This document shows positions 47,391 through 60,443 of a stretch of DNA of 64,000 bases, piece by piece (within the stretch, counting starts at the first letter, position 1; the number at the start of each line of letters is the position of its first letter). This stretch comes from Aphrophora alni. Its lineage: Eukaryota; Arthropoda; Insecta; Hemiptera; Aphrophoridae. Both the position numbers and the translations under genes were made by a program. The stretch is taken from assembly GCA_963513935.1 (NCBI GenBank), contig OY740772.1, positions 105,423,989 to 105,487,988 on the forward strand. The letters are read 5' to 3'. A model generated the notes under the pieces. The model worked only from the letters and a program-made list of their open reading frames with translations. It was not told the origin of the DNA and ran no database searches.

Positions 47391-49390
47391 GTTTAGTGTA
47401 TCTTCAAGTGTTCGAATGAAATTATAAAAAAGAATATTTCTTACATAGAAAGTGAAACCACTAAGTAAAGAAAAAAATTAATAAAGGCAAATAAGACAAC
47501 CAATTAAAATGTATTAAATTAAATTCCTTCATTAGTCCAATTAGACCTGAAGAAAAGAAAGTTTTGTACTGAATGTAAAAAGTGGGATGTTTCACAACAA
47601 CTACGGAAGTTTGGAATAATATTTTAATGGCGAATATTAGTGGCGACTTTAAATGAGCACTTCATTGGAGGAGCCTAATAATTTATTTAAACGTTGGTTA
47701 AGGGGTGGAATTATTTGAGTTATTCCTGTCATCTGAGAACTAATGAACACGTTTTGTTGTTGAATTTCTACTCTTCACACTCGACAGAAAATTTTAAAAA
47801 TACAATATTGTGTGATACAGAGTTGAAAGTTTTTAAATAGTCAAGAGTTCGTGGAGCAAAGTGTCGATGTAAATGCTATCTATTACATTAAGTTGTTTTG
47901 TTAGTATTTATATTCATTAATTGTATTCAAATGTGTTGTAGTAAGAACTTGTTAAAAAGAATATTGATTGCCAAAACAACAGTTAGATTATAAACAGTTC
48001 ATAATATATTGCTGATTAGGAATATTGTAAACACATTTATTTATTCAAAAGATGACCATGAGAAAACCAGAACCAATTGTTCTCAATCATTAGAAAACCT
48101 TCTAAATAATAATATTAAAAGAATTTCAAAAATTTAACAGGTAATCATAATAATTTGCATAAAACAACATTTGGTTTTGTTGTAACCAAATTAATTTAAT
48201 ACAAGGAAAATATCTTCATATTCCAGTTTTATGAAATTTGTGATATTTCAGAATTTTATCTTTTATATGGTGTAAGATTTAATTTAATATTAAATTATTT
48301 GGCAATTTAATATAATGATATATCAATAACATATCATTTAAACTGTTTATACCATACCCACAATTCATTATGACATAAACAACAAACCCAATTTGGATTC
48401 CTTTCTTAAATTTTATTCTAAAGAGATTTCGCAAATTTTTTTCAATTTTCCTGATCACAAATATCTTCAAACTTCTTTCTTTAGTCAGACCAATATAAAT
48501 ATATTTGTTTTCCTAAATTTACCTTCAAAAAATCTGTCATTGTTACTTTAATACTTGTTACTTTCAAAGAATATAGAGATCAAATTTCACCTAGATCACA
48601 TAATGTGTAGAACGCACAGACATGAATGATTATATCTCGAAAACCATTGTAATTACAAACAGTGCTTTTTTTGTGTAATTTTGTGGTTAGCTTCACTATT
48701 CTATGCTTGATGAGGATAATTCTCTATTTTACAATTAATCTCAAGTATGCAATAAAAAACTGTTTTGTAGACCCTACAATAAAAATATATCTTTACTTTA
48801 TTATTTTAGTAGTGTTTTTATTGTGTATTTGTTGATAAGTCTTATATGTATTCTATACTTCGTTTTTAAATCAACAGGCGATAAGATACATTCAATTATC
48901 TGTCTTTGAATCAAACAACCAACATCCTGGTAGAAACCAGAGTTAAACCAATATCGGTCAGTCATTCCTTTATTAATTAAATTACGTTATGAAATATGTT
49001 TACACTAAATTTTGATTGTTAACCACCGGGAAACAATAAATTAATTAATTATAACAAACGTTATATTACTCACATATTATTATAGTTCTAACTCATTTCT
49101 AAATATGAAACAAAATCTTAATCTTTTTCTCTCGTATCTTCATATAATTCGGTTTTCTCCTTCAATTATTAACAACACAAGCAGCGTCTTAAAATTATTA
49201 GAAGTCATATTTTCTATTTTTAATATAACTGAGGAAAAAGAAGAGAATCTTGTTACAGTTTTCAGATATTTTCAAAAAGGATTTTAGGTGATTCTACATT
49301 TTGAAGCGGTTTTAGTTTAATTTGGTATGATATCTATGTCAAATAAAATAGAAAATTTTAAATCAGAACTTTAAAAGGATTTGAAAATGA

Positions 49391-49760
49391 GTTTTCTGAG
49401 AAACCAAAAACAGTTCAATATTAGTGTCGTTATGAGATTATGATGGTTGGAGCGGTCCACCATACTGAAATAAACTGAGATAGATCAGAGGGGTAGGTTA
49501 GATTAGGTTAGGTTAGGTGTTTTCTGAGAAACTAAAACAGTTCAATATTAGTGTCGTTATGAGATTATGAGGTAGGAGCTGTCCATCATGCTGAAATAAA
49601 CTGATAGAGGTCAGAGGGGTAGGTTAAGTTAGGTTAGGTTAGGTTAGGTTAGGTTAGGTTAGGTTAGGTTAAGTGTTTTCTGAGAAACTAAAACAGTTCA
49701 ATATTAGTGTCGTTATGAGATTATGAGGTCGGTGCGGTCCACCATACTGAAATAAACTGT
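49391..49760 (+). repeat. Minisatellite of about 130-155 bp with TTAGG runs inside the units
   Basis: Three units start at 49391, 49519 and 49675 with gttttctgagaaac and contain cagttcaatattagtgtcgt. The first two end in TTAGG runs of different length (about 5 and about 10 units); the third has none. Length differences between units are mainly due to the pentamers. Confidence 0.9.
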
Positions 49761-51725
49761 TAACTGAGGTCTTGTATTCAATTGCACCCCTTAGCAATCA
49801 AAGTCGAATTCTGTTTAACACTAAACTGTTTAATAATTCAAATGAAGCTACGAATAATGAATAGAGAGTTACCAACCCATGAGTGATGAAGTGGAGCTAG
49901 TTTGTGGGAGTCTCGCTTAATATTTTATATCTGTTGATCTGTTGTAGTTTTTGTTAATTCCTACTGGGAAACAGAAGTTATACATTATAGTATTACTACA
50001 TTGTCTTGAGGCAAACAGAAAGAATATTATATGTTAAGTTACGTCTAAATTATATAAATAGAAAGTTCTAAAAAAATAACACCAAATTTCCCTTTAATAA
50101 AGAAACTTCGGAGTTTTGAAACATTTGAATCGATAAGTCTTTCTAGGTAAAAACTAATTTAGTCACCAAAGATATTATAACAGCAAGCAAAACCTGTCTC
50201 TGAATTAAAAAAGAAGAATTTAACTGAATAATAATTAAAAACAACAAACACAACACGAACTTTATTTAGCAAAAATAAAACAATGATCAATTTTAATAGA
50301 ACAAAATTTTAAACTCCCCCAGGAATAAGATGCAATTAAAATCAAGAACAGATTTGAAATTTTGACCGAGATATTATGTTAAGTATTGTGGTAGAGATTA
50401 TGGTGATAGTTTCATTATAGGAATTCTAGTATTTCTTTATAATTCATTCCAACTGCTCCTTCGCTCTAAGGTCCAAAGGGATCACATTAGATGCCACACA
50501 ACTGTGAGAAATAATCGAATTTACTGGAACACCGTCAACACAACTTGACTGATCAGAGCCAAAGTTATTAGCTCATAAACATGTTCCGCCTATGACTTAG
50601 TTAATATTCCCTTTATATTGAGTCAGTTCAAAGCCTACAACGGGTTTGGTTGTGAAATATAGACGATAGCAATGTCAATTTAATTCAATGTAAAATTGTA
50701 TTGAATTTCAACGATCAAGAAGTTTAAACATTAAAAAATGTCAAATCGATCAGTTTAGTACTTTTTTATGTGATCGTGCAATTGACAAAATCAGAAAGTG
50801 AACAGAATATCCTAGCCGGATTTTGTAAGACAATGGGTTACTAAAAAGTTTATAACTAAAAAATGTTCTCGTATTAAATAAATGGAGATAATTAATGATT
50901 TATATATGCATACATATAAATAATCAAATATATATATTAAAAAATATGAATAATTAACTATCTTATAAAAGTCCAAATACTTGAATATCAATAAATGTGA
51001 AATTTTATATTGAGATATAAGTGAAACCGAACCAAGAATCATAAAATCAAATTTGGGATAAATTAATTTTTAGAGTGAAATTTCAGTAAGAAAGTATATC
51101 TTGTGCAGTTTTTAAATTGAAAAAAATAAATTTAATTCAATTATTATGAAGTAATATTTTTAATAAATAATACATAATTGTAGTGATTGGATACCAATTT
51201 TCTACGTTATGATTAACGTATATATTTATTATGAGGTCAAAACACTCACCCAGATCGATCCATGCACCTTAAGATACCCGGCTTTTAAGAGATTAATTTC
51301 ATTTACATTATTAAATAAAAGTTATATACTAATTAAATACTCACAAAACTCCAAAAGCAATTAGGAACAGAGCTGATCTTACGGTAACCCATTCTCAACT
51401 CATTTTGATTTAAATAATAAATTAAAACGTCCTAATTGGTTTTGAGCCTCTGGAAAAACTCCGAACCGTAACGCTTCAATTATTAAATCTGCCATAGTTA
51501 ATTTGAAAATTATATACTACAACCAAAATTTAAAACATAGACCACTTTCACAACACGTCTGGTCACCTGGACGTTTGGAATACTTCTGCTCCGATCAGCT
51601 GTTCAATACTATTCTAATATCTTGGTGTTGGCAATCCGGTCAGTGGTTGTGATTAGCATTGCACTGGCAAGTAAACACGACTAAGGATTAATTTGTACAC
51701 CCGGAATGCCAACCTCTATTACTAT

Positions 51726-51736
51726 GGGGGGGGGGG
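51726..51736 (+). repeat. Poly-G run
   Basis: Eleven consecutive G in AT-rich sequence. Confidence 0.95.
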
Positions 51737-53668
51737 ACTGTTTCTTGAAACACGTTACATAATTATTACGGTTCATTTCATTCAAATAACAACAAAAATG
51801 AATAAAATTAATTTAAAGTGTGAATTTCTACAAAATATAAAATACAGAGATATTAAAATATAAATTAATGGGGTAAACGATTCCAAACTGTAAAGTATAT
51901 AGTGGATATTATATAAAACCTCTGACAGAATATAACGTTAAAAATAGTTTTAAAAAAAATGGTAACAATGAAATTTTATATAATCAATATTAGTAACTGC
52001 GTCATCAATAATAGATCTGCTAATAAATCTTACGAAATAAAATAAAATATTGATTCATTTAGCACTCTACCCTCAAACGGCTTTCCTTCCTAAATGTACA
52101 ACACACATTGAGAGTGTCTAGAAATGTAAAAAGAGCTAGTGTTAAAGGAAATGTGAATAAATAAGTAGGGTATTTTTTATTAATTTCTTGAATGCCGAGT
52201 ATATTGAAGGAGAATTATTGAATCGAGATATACTGGAGAATATTCTTATCTTGGAACGCCTCGGAAAGTCAATGTGATTAAATAAGATAAACATTTCTTA
52301 CAGGGAAGTGTGATTTATTGTTGTGGGCTAGATCAGCTGTTAATAGCAGTCCCAACTCACTCAAACCCATATGATCTCTAAATCTAGTCAGCACTAGAGT
52401 AAAACATGTACTCTATTTGTGCATGTAGAGTATTTGTTCCTTATGTGTGCTTACATGGATAAAGTTTATTAAATTTTCTTCACATTTATAACTTGGTTGA
52501 GGTGGAGAACTCTTTCTCATCGTAGTTTATTTATTTTCTCTTGGGTAATTGGAAAATTGAATTCGTATTCATTATCTTCAGAGACTGATGTGTATAGTTT
52601 GTAGATGTTGTCTATAAATAAATTATTATCTTTTAAAATGAAGTTGCATTATAGATGTTCATGAATACAAAAGATGACCAACTTATTGTATTGTATCCAT
52701 TTTTAAAAGAGAATCAATGTGTAATCATTTTTTTACCCCGACCTCTTTACAAAAATGTGGGAATATTTTCATCGAGGTTTTTTTTTTAAACTACGTATAT
52801 TGTTTTGAAGATTAACCAATAGTTAAAAAAATACAATGGTACTCTTGAAAATAAATAAAAAAACTTTAGAAGAAAAACATTGTATGGAGTCTTCTACATC
52901 TTTGTTATGTTATTATTAGCTTCAATGTTGACGTGGATGATACTGCGTTGTGTCATTTGAAAGTTTGAAATATAAATATTCTTCAATATATGGATGGAAA
53001 AGGTTTATAGGTCTTTAAAAATTTCAATAATTTTTTTTTAACCAATTAAGTATTTATCAAAATTTAAACGAAAAAACACGTTCATAATTTAAATGTTTAT
53101 ATTCAATAACGAAAAATTGTATTTTTTTAAATGAGTTTTCATCGTGATTATTTAAATTAAAACGATAATTATAATGATGTCACGTGATCCAAATTAAATC
53201 TAGTTGGTTTCGTATAACTTTTTTTACATTTTTGACAATTTTAAAGAGGACTTTTGATTTTAAAGATTTTTTTTTTATATACGATTAAGAAATACCGTAC
53301 CTAAAGTTTAATAGAAATTTAGCTTCATAAAGTAAATATAGGAGAAAAAATATTTTTAGTAACAATAGATTCACGAGGGTGACACGATTAATTGAAAGGA
53401 CTTGGAAGTTAAGGGTACCTCGTTAAGTCTTTACCACAATGGGGCTAAACTAAACATTAATTGTTGATTGCTTCAGACATGAGGATTATACTGGACACAG
53501 CCAAAAGGGATAATTCAATCACCAACACTGCTACATAGACATTTAGTTCAAGTAACTTTCCATGTAATCACAGATACAATATAATTAAGTAACATTTGTT
53601 TTTTTCCATCAGGCGCTATAGAATATGTTACTAATGTTTCGTTAAAATATGATAACACAAGAGTTAAA

Positions 53669-53676
<8 letters not shown>

Positions 53677-53714
<38 letters not shown>
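53677..53714 (+). repeat. Poly-A run
   Basis: Thirty-eight consecutive A. It could be a retroposon tail, but I recognise no element upstream. Confidence 0.95.
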
Positions 53715-53715
<1 letters not shown>

Positions 53716-54254
53716 GAATATATTTAAAAAATAAACGTTAAAAAACATATTTAAATAAAACTATGATACCAAACGAAATACTAAAAGCTTTCTTTTATTG
53801 TACGAACTTTTTTGTATCGATAATATAAATTCCAAAAACGTTTTTAACAATAATTTATTAAGTGCATAAGGATATGTACTTTTCAGTTTGTTTATACAAT
53901 TACATGAGATCAACTTAACAAGCCATTACAGTAAAATCCGCCATTATTTATTTATTTTTTACTAAATAATTTATATTTCTAGAACGAAGAGGTTAAGTTA
54001 AAATTTTTACAAAGTAGTCATCAATGTAAAGACCTAGTTAAAAAAATAATCAAGTTCTTCCAATAATATGTTTAAAAATGGCAGCCATTTAAACATCTTA
54101 CATGAAAATAACTTTAAATGAGTTATTTCTGTTTGAAATATATAAATGAAAATTACTTGAAATGAGTTATTTCGTTTTGAAATATTGAAATTAAAATAAC
54201 TTTAAAGAGATAAGATACAAGTGTCAAGTTAGGTGATAGTATACTTGAAGAAGT

Positions 54255-55030
54255 GCAATCAATAACGTTTTTGGGGTCTTCAAATTGATGACAACTTGAA
54301 CTGGTGTGACCACATTAGCAGTATTAGTGCTAAAATTATCTCAGGTATATTTGTACTGTGAAATTTGAAGCTATGCTGTGGTATATCGAAACTTTTAACA
54401 GCCTATTATAGGCTAGTGTAACATTATTTGAGTTATGGAATTTTTTTGGGGGAAACACTTCCGCTCAGAATAAGAAAAGAGCAATAAGGCTTATTGTGGG
54501 GCTAAAAAACCCAAAATTGTAAAAATTATTCAAGAAATATGGAGTACAGTACTTATACTTCCGTGTATTTGTATACTTAAAGTGTTGCTTTCCTTTAAAT
54601 TGAAGTGTGATCATGTCCAAAAGTTACACACAGCACAAGTTACATTTATACAGTAAATTTCCCTTACAAGCTGGGAGGAATGAATGAGTTTCCTAAGAGC
54701 ATTTAAAATTTACCAAACTACAGGATTTATAAAAACAGTCTTAGACAATTTTTAGTTTCTTGAGCCTTTTACTCTGTGGATGAGTTTATGCATCATGATC
54801 GTAATATTTGATGATGGATCTTAATTTTTTTCTTTTGCAATATGTTTTAACCTAACTGTACTATAACTTACTTATGTGTAATGTCTCACTTATTGTATAT
54901 TTTTCTCTATTTTTTAAGCTGCTTGCTGTTTAATTGTATGTTGTGATTTTGTGTGTGTGTATTGTCTCAATGTGTATATTGACCTGTTTTATACAAATAC
55001 TATTTGCCAAGAAAACTATTATTGAATAAA
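54255..55030 (+). pseudogene. LINE reverse transcriptase carboxy end with 3' UTR
   Basis: The plus strand reads FWGLQIDDNLNWCDHISSIS, AKIISGIFVL, LKLCCGISKLLTAYYRLV, HYLSYGIFF(L)WG, then KRAIRLIVGLK and FKKYGVQYLY. This is the region after the catalytic palm in CR1/Jockey-group LINEs. Stops occur within it. The following AT-rich stretch with tgtattgtctcaatgtgtat and aataaaattg looks like its 3' UTR. It ends about 230 bp before the TM4 exon. Confidence 0.8.
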
Positions 55031-55256
55031 ATTGATTAAATAAATATAATTTCACAAGTCAAGCTAAATATTTATTTATACGAAATAGGTTGGTCTAACG
55101 TAAAAATATTTCAAATGTTTTAACGTTTATTTTAGGGCGTTTGCTAAAATGGTGCGTTAAAAAAAATTAGTTTGTGCAAAAACTTATTCTAATTTGGGAA
55201 GCGTAATTGATAAAGTTATTAAAACCAAGTTAATTGACTTGTGAATATTATTTCAG

Positions 55257-55444
55257 TGACAGTTTTCCAAGAAAAATCCTATTACTCAATGTACACGGCT
55301 GCAGGCTGGGGAGTGCCTGTTGCAATGACCACAGCTTGGGCCTTAACAACGGAACTTAACCTTGGTTCCTCGAAGTGCTGGTGGGGTTACAATCTGACTT
55401 TGTTTTTTTGGATTCTGGAGGGACCAAGACTTGCTGTGATATTG
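55257..55444 (+). CDS. Dh31-R: DH31 receptor exon: loop 2, TM4, extracellular loop 2, start of TM5
   Basis: The acceptor is tatttcag and the donor gtgaga. The first two bases complete a Val codon. It reads TVFQEKSYYSMYTAAGWGVP, VAMTTAWALTTELNLGSS, KCWWGYNLTLFFWILEG and PRLAVIL. GWGVP in TM4, the loop-2 Cys in KCWW and WILEGPRLAVIL at the start of TM5 are class B features; W-I-x-x-G-P is nearly invariant in the family. NLT is a potential sequon on loop 2. It ends on a codon boundary. Reading through the donor gives an extra open frame of about 20 residues (to 55510), which is intron sequence. Confidence 0.96.
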
Positions 55445-55682
55445 GTGAGACTTTTACATTATTTTAAAATTTGGCGGGAAATAGAATTTTTAAAAATGCA
55501 TTTATATTAGTGTCTTTAAAATGTTTCATATATTTTGTTAAATTTTTACACATTTTCAAATTACATTTTGCTGTAAAAATGTTTTATGTTCTTATGTTAT
55601 CTATAATTGATTTATTTTTTTCCATACCGTTAAAATAGTTAGATTTATTATCAGTGAAAATTAGTAGATTATACAATAATTT

Positions 55683-55913
55683 TTCACAATAATGATTTGA
55701 ATTTGCCCCTAACCCACAATCACTAGAAACTTTAAAATAAAACACAATTATCTGATTAATTATTCTTTATTTATTATTTCCACTAAATAATTAATTCCAC
55801 TTAGGGCATTTAGTGGAAATATTTAATAAAGAACAATTAATCAGATAATTTTGATTTATTTTAAAGTTTCTAGTGATTGTGGTTAGGGGCAAATTCGAAT
55901 CATTATTGTGAAT
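55683..55913. mobile_element. Foldback with about 105-bp arms
   Basis: Arms 55683-55788 and 55810-55913 are reverse complements around a 21-bp loop; the shared blocks include tttgcccctaaccc and cactagaaactttaaaat. No hammerhead-like core was seen, unlike other foldbacks here. It may be a MITE. Confidence 0.8.
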
Positions 55914-56714
55914 TTCACCACAGTGCTCAACATGGTTGAATCATTTTTTTTAATAATTTTATTTTCACTAGATATTTTAATAGTAACAGAACCCTAGAAA
56001 TTAGATTAAAAGTCACTCATTTTAGAAGTTTTAATTCGTACTATCAGTGATTTGGCGACACTTTGTTACAATTATCTGTTATTCATTTTTGGTATATTTA
56101 TTGCTATGCATTGTCGAATAAAAGCTTAATGTCAGAAAAAAAAATTCTTGTGGAATCTTGAAATTTTAATTTACATTAATTGTTTTGTATTGATGGTGTA
56201 AGAAGAAACACGTACTTTTAAGTAACCCCACATAATAAGTCATTAAAGGTTAGGTCTTCTGGTCTCTTTGTGGCCGGAGCATAAATTCACATTTCTGGCC
56301 AAGTGGTTGTAATATTATTATTATTAATTATTACAATTCCATAATATTGTAGCTTACTCTAATCTTGGTTGTGGTAGGCGGTGATAAAAATTATGTTTAC
56401 TGTAGATAACTCGGTTTCCCTTTGACCTACAGAAAAAAAATATACCATTTGGTTTTTCATTAAAGAGTAAAATCTTTTATTTCAAGTAAATATTTTGTAA
56501 TATTTATGGTTTTCGAGATATTATGTCCGCCATTTTGAAAAGTACAATATATAGTGTTGATTTCCTGTTATATTCGTAAATGGATACATAAATAATGTAT
56601 TTAACAAATCTTCACTCAATATGTTATTTATATCCAAAAATATATTATGTTTCCCAAAATGGCCGACAGACTAAAAACAAAGCGTTTTCGCTAATAAAAT
56701 ATCTTAAAGATCCA

Positions 56715-56780
56715 TCATGGAAGCGTGCTGGGCCCATAACCCAGAGCCAGAGGTCCGTGGATCGTAACCACGCTTTGCTA
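56715..56780 (+). pseudogene. Partial initiator tRNA-Met (CAT) copy
   Basis: ggaagcgtgctgggcccata and acccagag match the D-arm end and anticodon arm of eukaryotic initiator tRNA-Met, with the CAT anticodon at 56735-56737 in a CTGGG/CCCAG stem. After a short insertion, aggtccgtggatcg and the 3' acceptor strand cacgctttgcta follow, then a TTTT. The 5' acceptor strand and A box are replaced by unrelated sequence, so it is not functional. Confidence 0.8.
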
Positions 56781-57419
56781 TTTTATGCAGCAACCTGAGT
56801 TTAAATAAAAATTGGGGTTGGGCGGAGGTTGATCTTTAAGAGAGTTGAGTTCGGGAAGGAAATTTGGGTATGTGGGGAATTAACCTGACACTTGCTCTCG
56901 ACTACAAATACTACAGCTCAACCAGTCAGCTTCAAGAGCGATTAAAACTATGGTAATTATTAAAATTCATAATAAACTATGAATAATATTAAGGGAATAA
57001 CTCTATTTAAACTAGTGGTCTAGGAAACAGTATTAGGCCAAAATGGCCGTTAACTACTTATCACATATTTAATTAAATACGAAATTTGGAGAAGCACGCC
57101 GAAAACTCAGGGCCGTCTGATCCATTCCAAAAGGGGCTAATTAGCCATTATTTGGTGGGTGAACAATTTGGGAGGTACCTGAAATATCGGTTATCCTGTA
57201 GACTAGAAGTCATGCACTTCCAACACATCCAGTCACTCTTCCGGCTGGTGCACAACTATCTTATTCTAGCCTTAATGCGTGATAAGCATTTTACCGAGGG
57301 TAAACTGATTTAATGGAATACAATTCCCCTGCAATTTGCCATTCAGGCAACCCGCAAGTTAGGCTGTTAGAGTAGAAGTATCGCCGAGAAATAAAGGAGG
57401 TGGTAAAAGGATTTCACCA

Positions 57420-57590
57420 CATTTAGGTAATTATTACTTTGTACAAAATAGGAAGTAATAATATAGACACCTAGTCCTCGAATACACTAAAAGCTTCAGT
57501 ATCGCAAAAGAATCAAGAGTTAGTCAAGAGAGACCTGATAGGAAAGATGAAAGAGAGAAATCTAACCCATGTCTACATGTCGTATTGTTT
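57420..57590 (+). repeat. Dispersed repeat family, copy 3
   Basis: Shares cctcgaatac and gagagacctga...aaatctaaccc...ctacatg blocks with the copies at 21.4 and 30.1 kb. Boundaries are uncertain. Confidence 0.4.
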
Positions 57591-58031
57591 GTTTAATCTT
57601 ATGGTTTCGTATCTTTAAATATTCTTTTCCATCCCAAAACTTCAAAACTTACTAATAGTTTTAAATATTATCTAAGTTATAAATTTTCAGATTAAATGCA
57701 ACTTTTCTAATTAAAAAATTGTACGTTTTGTAATGTTTTATTTCAAACAGAAGGTGAATAAAGTCATGGAAATTATTTTATTTAAAATACTGTATATATA
57801 TGATTTAAGTCAAACAACTGGTGTTAGTTTCTTTTTTTGTAATGAAAAAACTTTCTTATTTTCCTCGGATAAAATATATAGATCTGAAATTTTAATAATA
57901 ATCCAAAATTGCAATGAATAATGACATAACTTAGCACTGAAGTTAAGTTTTGAGTAAGTATACAAAATAATGAGCATAAGCTGTTTATTACATATTTGGC
58001 TTTAACAAACCGTTTGTTAATTTTGTTTCAG

Positions 58032-58117
58032 CTGAACTTCTTGTTTCTGTTGAATATAATTAGAGTCCTTGTTATGAAGTTAAGACAGAGTCATACAAGC
58101 GAGATAGAACAAGTCAG
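58032..58117 (+). CDS. Dh31-R: DH31 receptor exon: end of TM5 and intracellular loop 3
   Basis: The acceptor is ttgtttcag and the donor gtaaga. It reads LNFLFLLNIIRVLVMKLRQS, then HTSEIEQV, ending two bases into an Arg codon. NIIRVLVMKLR is the conserved cytoplasmic end of TM5 in class B receptors and the basic stretch that follows is part of the G-protein contact. The exon is only 86 bp and is recognised by homology and phase rather than by an open frame. Confidence 0.93.
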
Positions 58118-58483
58118 GTAAGACGTCTGACATTATGATTTAAACAATTTTCAATACGAAACAACTCGTTTACTTCAACTATTAATACAAAATTTTAAAT
58201 CACTTGACTAATAAAATTTATTATACTATCTAGATAATTAGAAATATTCATAGTTTATTGGATAAAAGAGACGTTTAAAAATGTATTTTTGAAATTTACA
58301 AAATATTCTCATCTTATAACAGAGTGTTTTTTTATGTATTAACTATTACGTGAAAACTAAATTTACCGTTAAAAAAAAGAAAAGTCATAACGTTGATAAA
58401 ACAATTATAACAGTCACGTATTTCCTCTACTAGGGATTTATTTCCAAACAAATCTCAGTTTCTTTGTGTTTGTCAACTTGTAA

Positions 58484-58522
58484 CAATTGATGATGGTGAA
58501 ATAGTAGCCAAAACGTAATTGG
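58484..58522 (+). ncRNA. Decayed hammerhead-like motif
   Basis: TTGATGA, one extra T, GGTG... with GCC, AAAAC in the place of GAAAC, and ACGTAATTGG. Stem II is reduced and the G12 position is changed, so it is a relic. Confidence 0.35.
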
Positions 58523-59283
58523 AAAATACTTTATAATAACTTTAAATTCGTTTGTTAGATGGAAACTCCAACCACATACTCAGAGACAACGTTATTGCGA
58601 AAGCAAGTCAATTAATTAAAATTTAATTTCACTTGAAAAATTATTATAAAATTAGGACGTCTGTTCCAATGTATAAAATAATTTACATTAAATAGTTACG
58701 CCATTAAAATCATAATATTATTTTTAACGATAACTAATAATATTATTTAATTATTAAACGATGTTATAATATTTGTAAACAATTAATAAATCAGTTTAAT
58801 TTCAGTTCATTATTATTATATTTATGGTTATACATTTTATAATATAACAGAAAATAATATACTGTTTTAAATAAAAAGAAATTGCACCAACAAGATTTAC
58901 TTAAAACTAACGATTTAACTAAAGATTTACTTTACTAATAATATAAAGCAAGCTTATAAAACATACGTATCTACTCTTTAAATTTTTAAAGTAACGAAAT
59001 AATGTAACTTAAAGCTTGACAGTTTATGAGCAATATAATAGAAAACTAATGAAAAACAGGAAGTAAATGGTTATTAGCGAGCAGTTAAATTAAAAATATT
59101 AATAAATAAAGCAAACTAAAATATTTGAAATTTAGTTCGCTTTTTCTAAACACGTGAAACAAAAAATTATAAAGCATAATCAAATATTCTATAGTTCATA
59201 AAATATCAAACATATTCATATGCATACCTACATACCAAAATATATGTGCTTAGATGTGATAACTCGGATATATTAATTCAAAT

Positions 59284-59319
59284 ACATACATACATACATA
59301 CATACATACACACATACAA
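59284..59319 (+). repeat. CATA microsatellite
   Basis: About eight tandem CATA units with one interruption. Confidence 0.9.
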
Positions 59320-60259
59320 ATATTTACACATATTCAAAGATATATTAAAAAATATATATTGAATCATACTGCGGCGCGAAAGGAGGGGTTAGGTTTGTTA
59401 ACACACGTGAAGATTATTTTAAGGTTTGATTTTGTGCGTTAGGGTAGGTCGTGGATCTTCAGAGTCAGCCTGAACCGGGAACTACGTAATTCGATAACTT
59501 CAGTCAGCCAGTATTGATACGCGTTTACACACTAAAGTATTACTGTATTATTAAACTAAACTATAATAAACTAAATATTATACAATATTTGCTAGGTGGT
59601 TGACTCTAATAACTAACTGGGCCAAAATGGCCGACTAACAACGTAACACATCGTGTCCTGGTTATGATAGTTTGTATCACAACGTAAGACCCACCTCAAT
59701 CTGGTCTAGTGTGCGATTATTTGTGTGGAGTACATCAGGGAAAATAACTTACACAAAACTTAATCCAAATACATATGGATCGAGGTGTGGGCTGGTCCGA
59801 TCTCGTTGTTTTGCACACTATCACTGTTCAATCTATAATCTGGTAGTGTAGAAAACACAACAACACATAAAAACGTATGTACAATCCTTATACCTTAATT
59901 ACTAAAACTTTAAAAAACATATATATATTTTACAATTACTTATTGGAACTTTAAAAGTATTATTTTTACGCAGTTTTTAATTTTTTCATTTATTTGGATA
60001 TAAAGTTTTGGTGGTGTTAGAAAAAATTAGAAATATAAAGTCGATTTAACTCTTGGTATAAACGCCTTGTCTAAAAAAATAGTACACTTTTATTGACTAA
60101 CAATATAAGATAGTTTTTATGAATTTCTACCATTTTAGCATACATTACAAACGTAATCAGTCAAAGAAACACTCTTAAATAAAATAGAACATAGTTCAAG
60201 TCCAACTATCTAATATATATGATTACACTAAAACTAATTAAATCTCTTCTTTTATCTAG

Positions 60260-60443
60260 GAAAGCCGTGAGAGCAGCTGTTGTACTGCTACCTCTCCTGG
60301 GGATAACCAATGTAATGAACATGATTGAAGCACCACTTGACAGAGCAGTGTGGGAGTTCGCACTCTGGTCATACACTACACATTTCCTTACATCGTTTCA
60401 GGGTCTATTTATCGCCTTTCTATACTGCTTCTTAAACGGGGAG
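60260..60443 (+). CDS. Dh31-R: DH31 receptor exon: TM6 and TM7
   Basis: The acceptor is ttatctag. The donor is gtactt, the weakest of the set. It reads KAVRAAVVLLPLLGITNVM, NMIEAPLDRAVWEFALWS, YTTHFLTSFQGLFIAF and LYCFLNGE. KAVRA-x-x-VLLPLLGI is TM6 and THFLTSFQG...YCFLNGE is TM7, both class B hallmarks. It ends on a codon boundary. If the donor is not used, translation continues only V-L and then stops (GTA CTT TAA), giving a receptor with all seven helices but no tail. An upstream ATG in the intron has no role. Confidence 0.96.

Larger units (their letters stand above)
43748..55256 (+). other. Receptor intron, 11.5 kb
   Basis: This intron lies between TM3 and TM4 exons. It holds a tandem duplication (about 43880-44843), a plus-strand PLE endonuclease remnant with its downstream repeat (44850-45590), a small foldback (46016-46156), several related copies with a cattttgaaaat core (46.3-47.4 kb), a TTAGG-bearing minisatellite (49391-49760), a poly-A run (53677-53714) and a LINE 3' end (about 54255-55030). 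The stretches 47.4-49.3 and 49.8-53.6 kb show nothing recognisable beyond short homopolymers. Confidence 0.85.
55445..58031 (+). other. Receptor intron, 2.6 kb
   Basis: This intron contains a foldback with arms of about 105 bp (55683-55913), a partial initiator tRNA-Met copy (56715-56780) and a copy of a dispersed repeat (about 57420-57590). The relatively GC-rich block 57080-57420 has no reading frame I recognise. Confidence 0.8.
58118..60259 (+). other. Receptor intron, 2.1 kb
   Basis: This intron carries one decayed hammerhead-like motif (58484-58522) and a CATA microsatellite (59284-59319). Otherwise it is AT-rich sequence in which I see nothing. Confidence 0.8.

Noticed and set aside
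55683..55913. Foldback considered as another ribozyme-bearing element
   Set aside because: Neither arm nor the loop contains the CTGANGA/GAAAC pattern.
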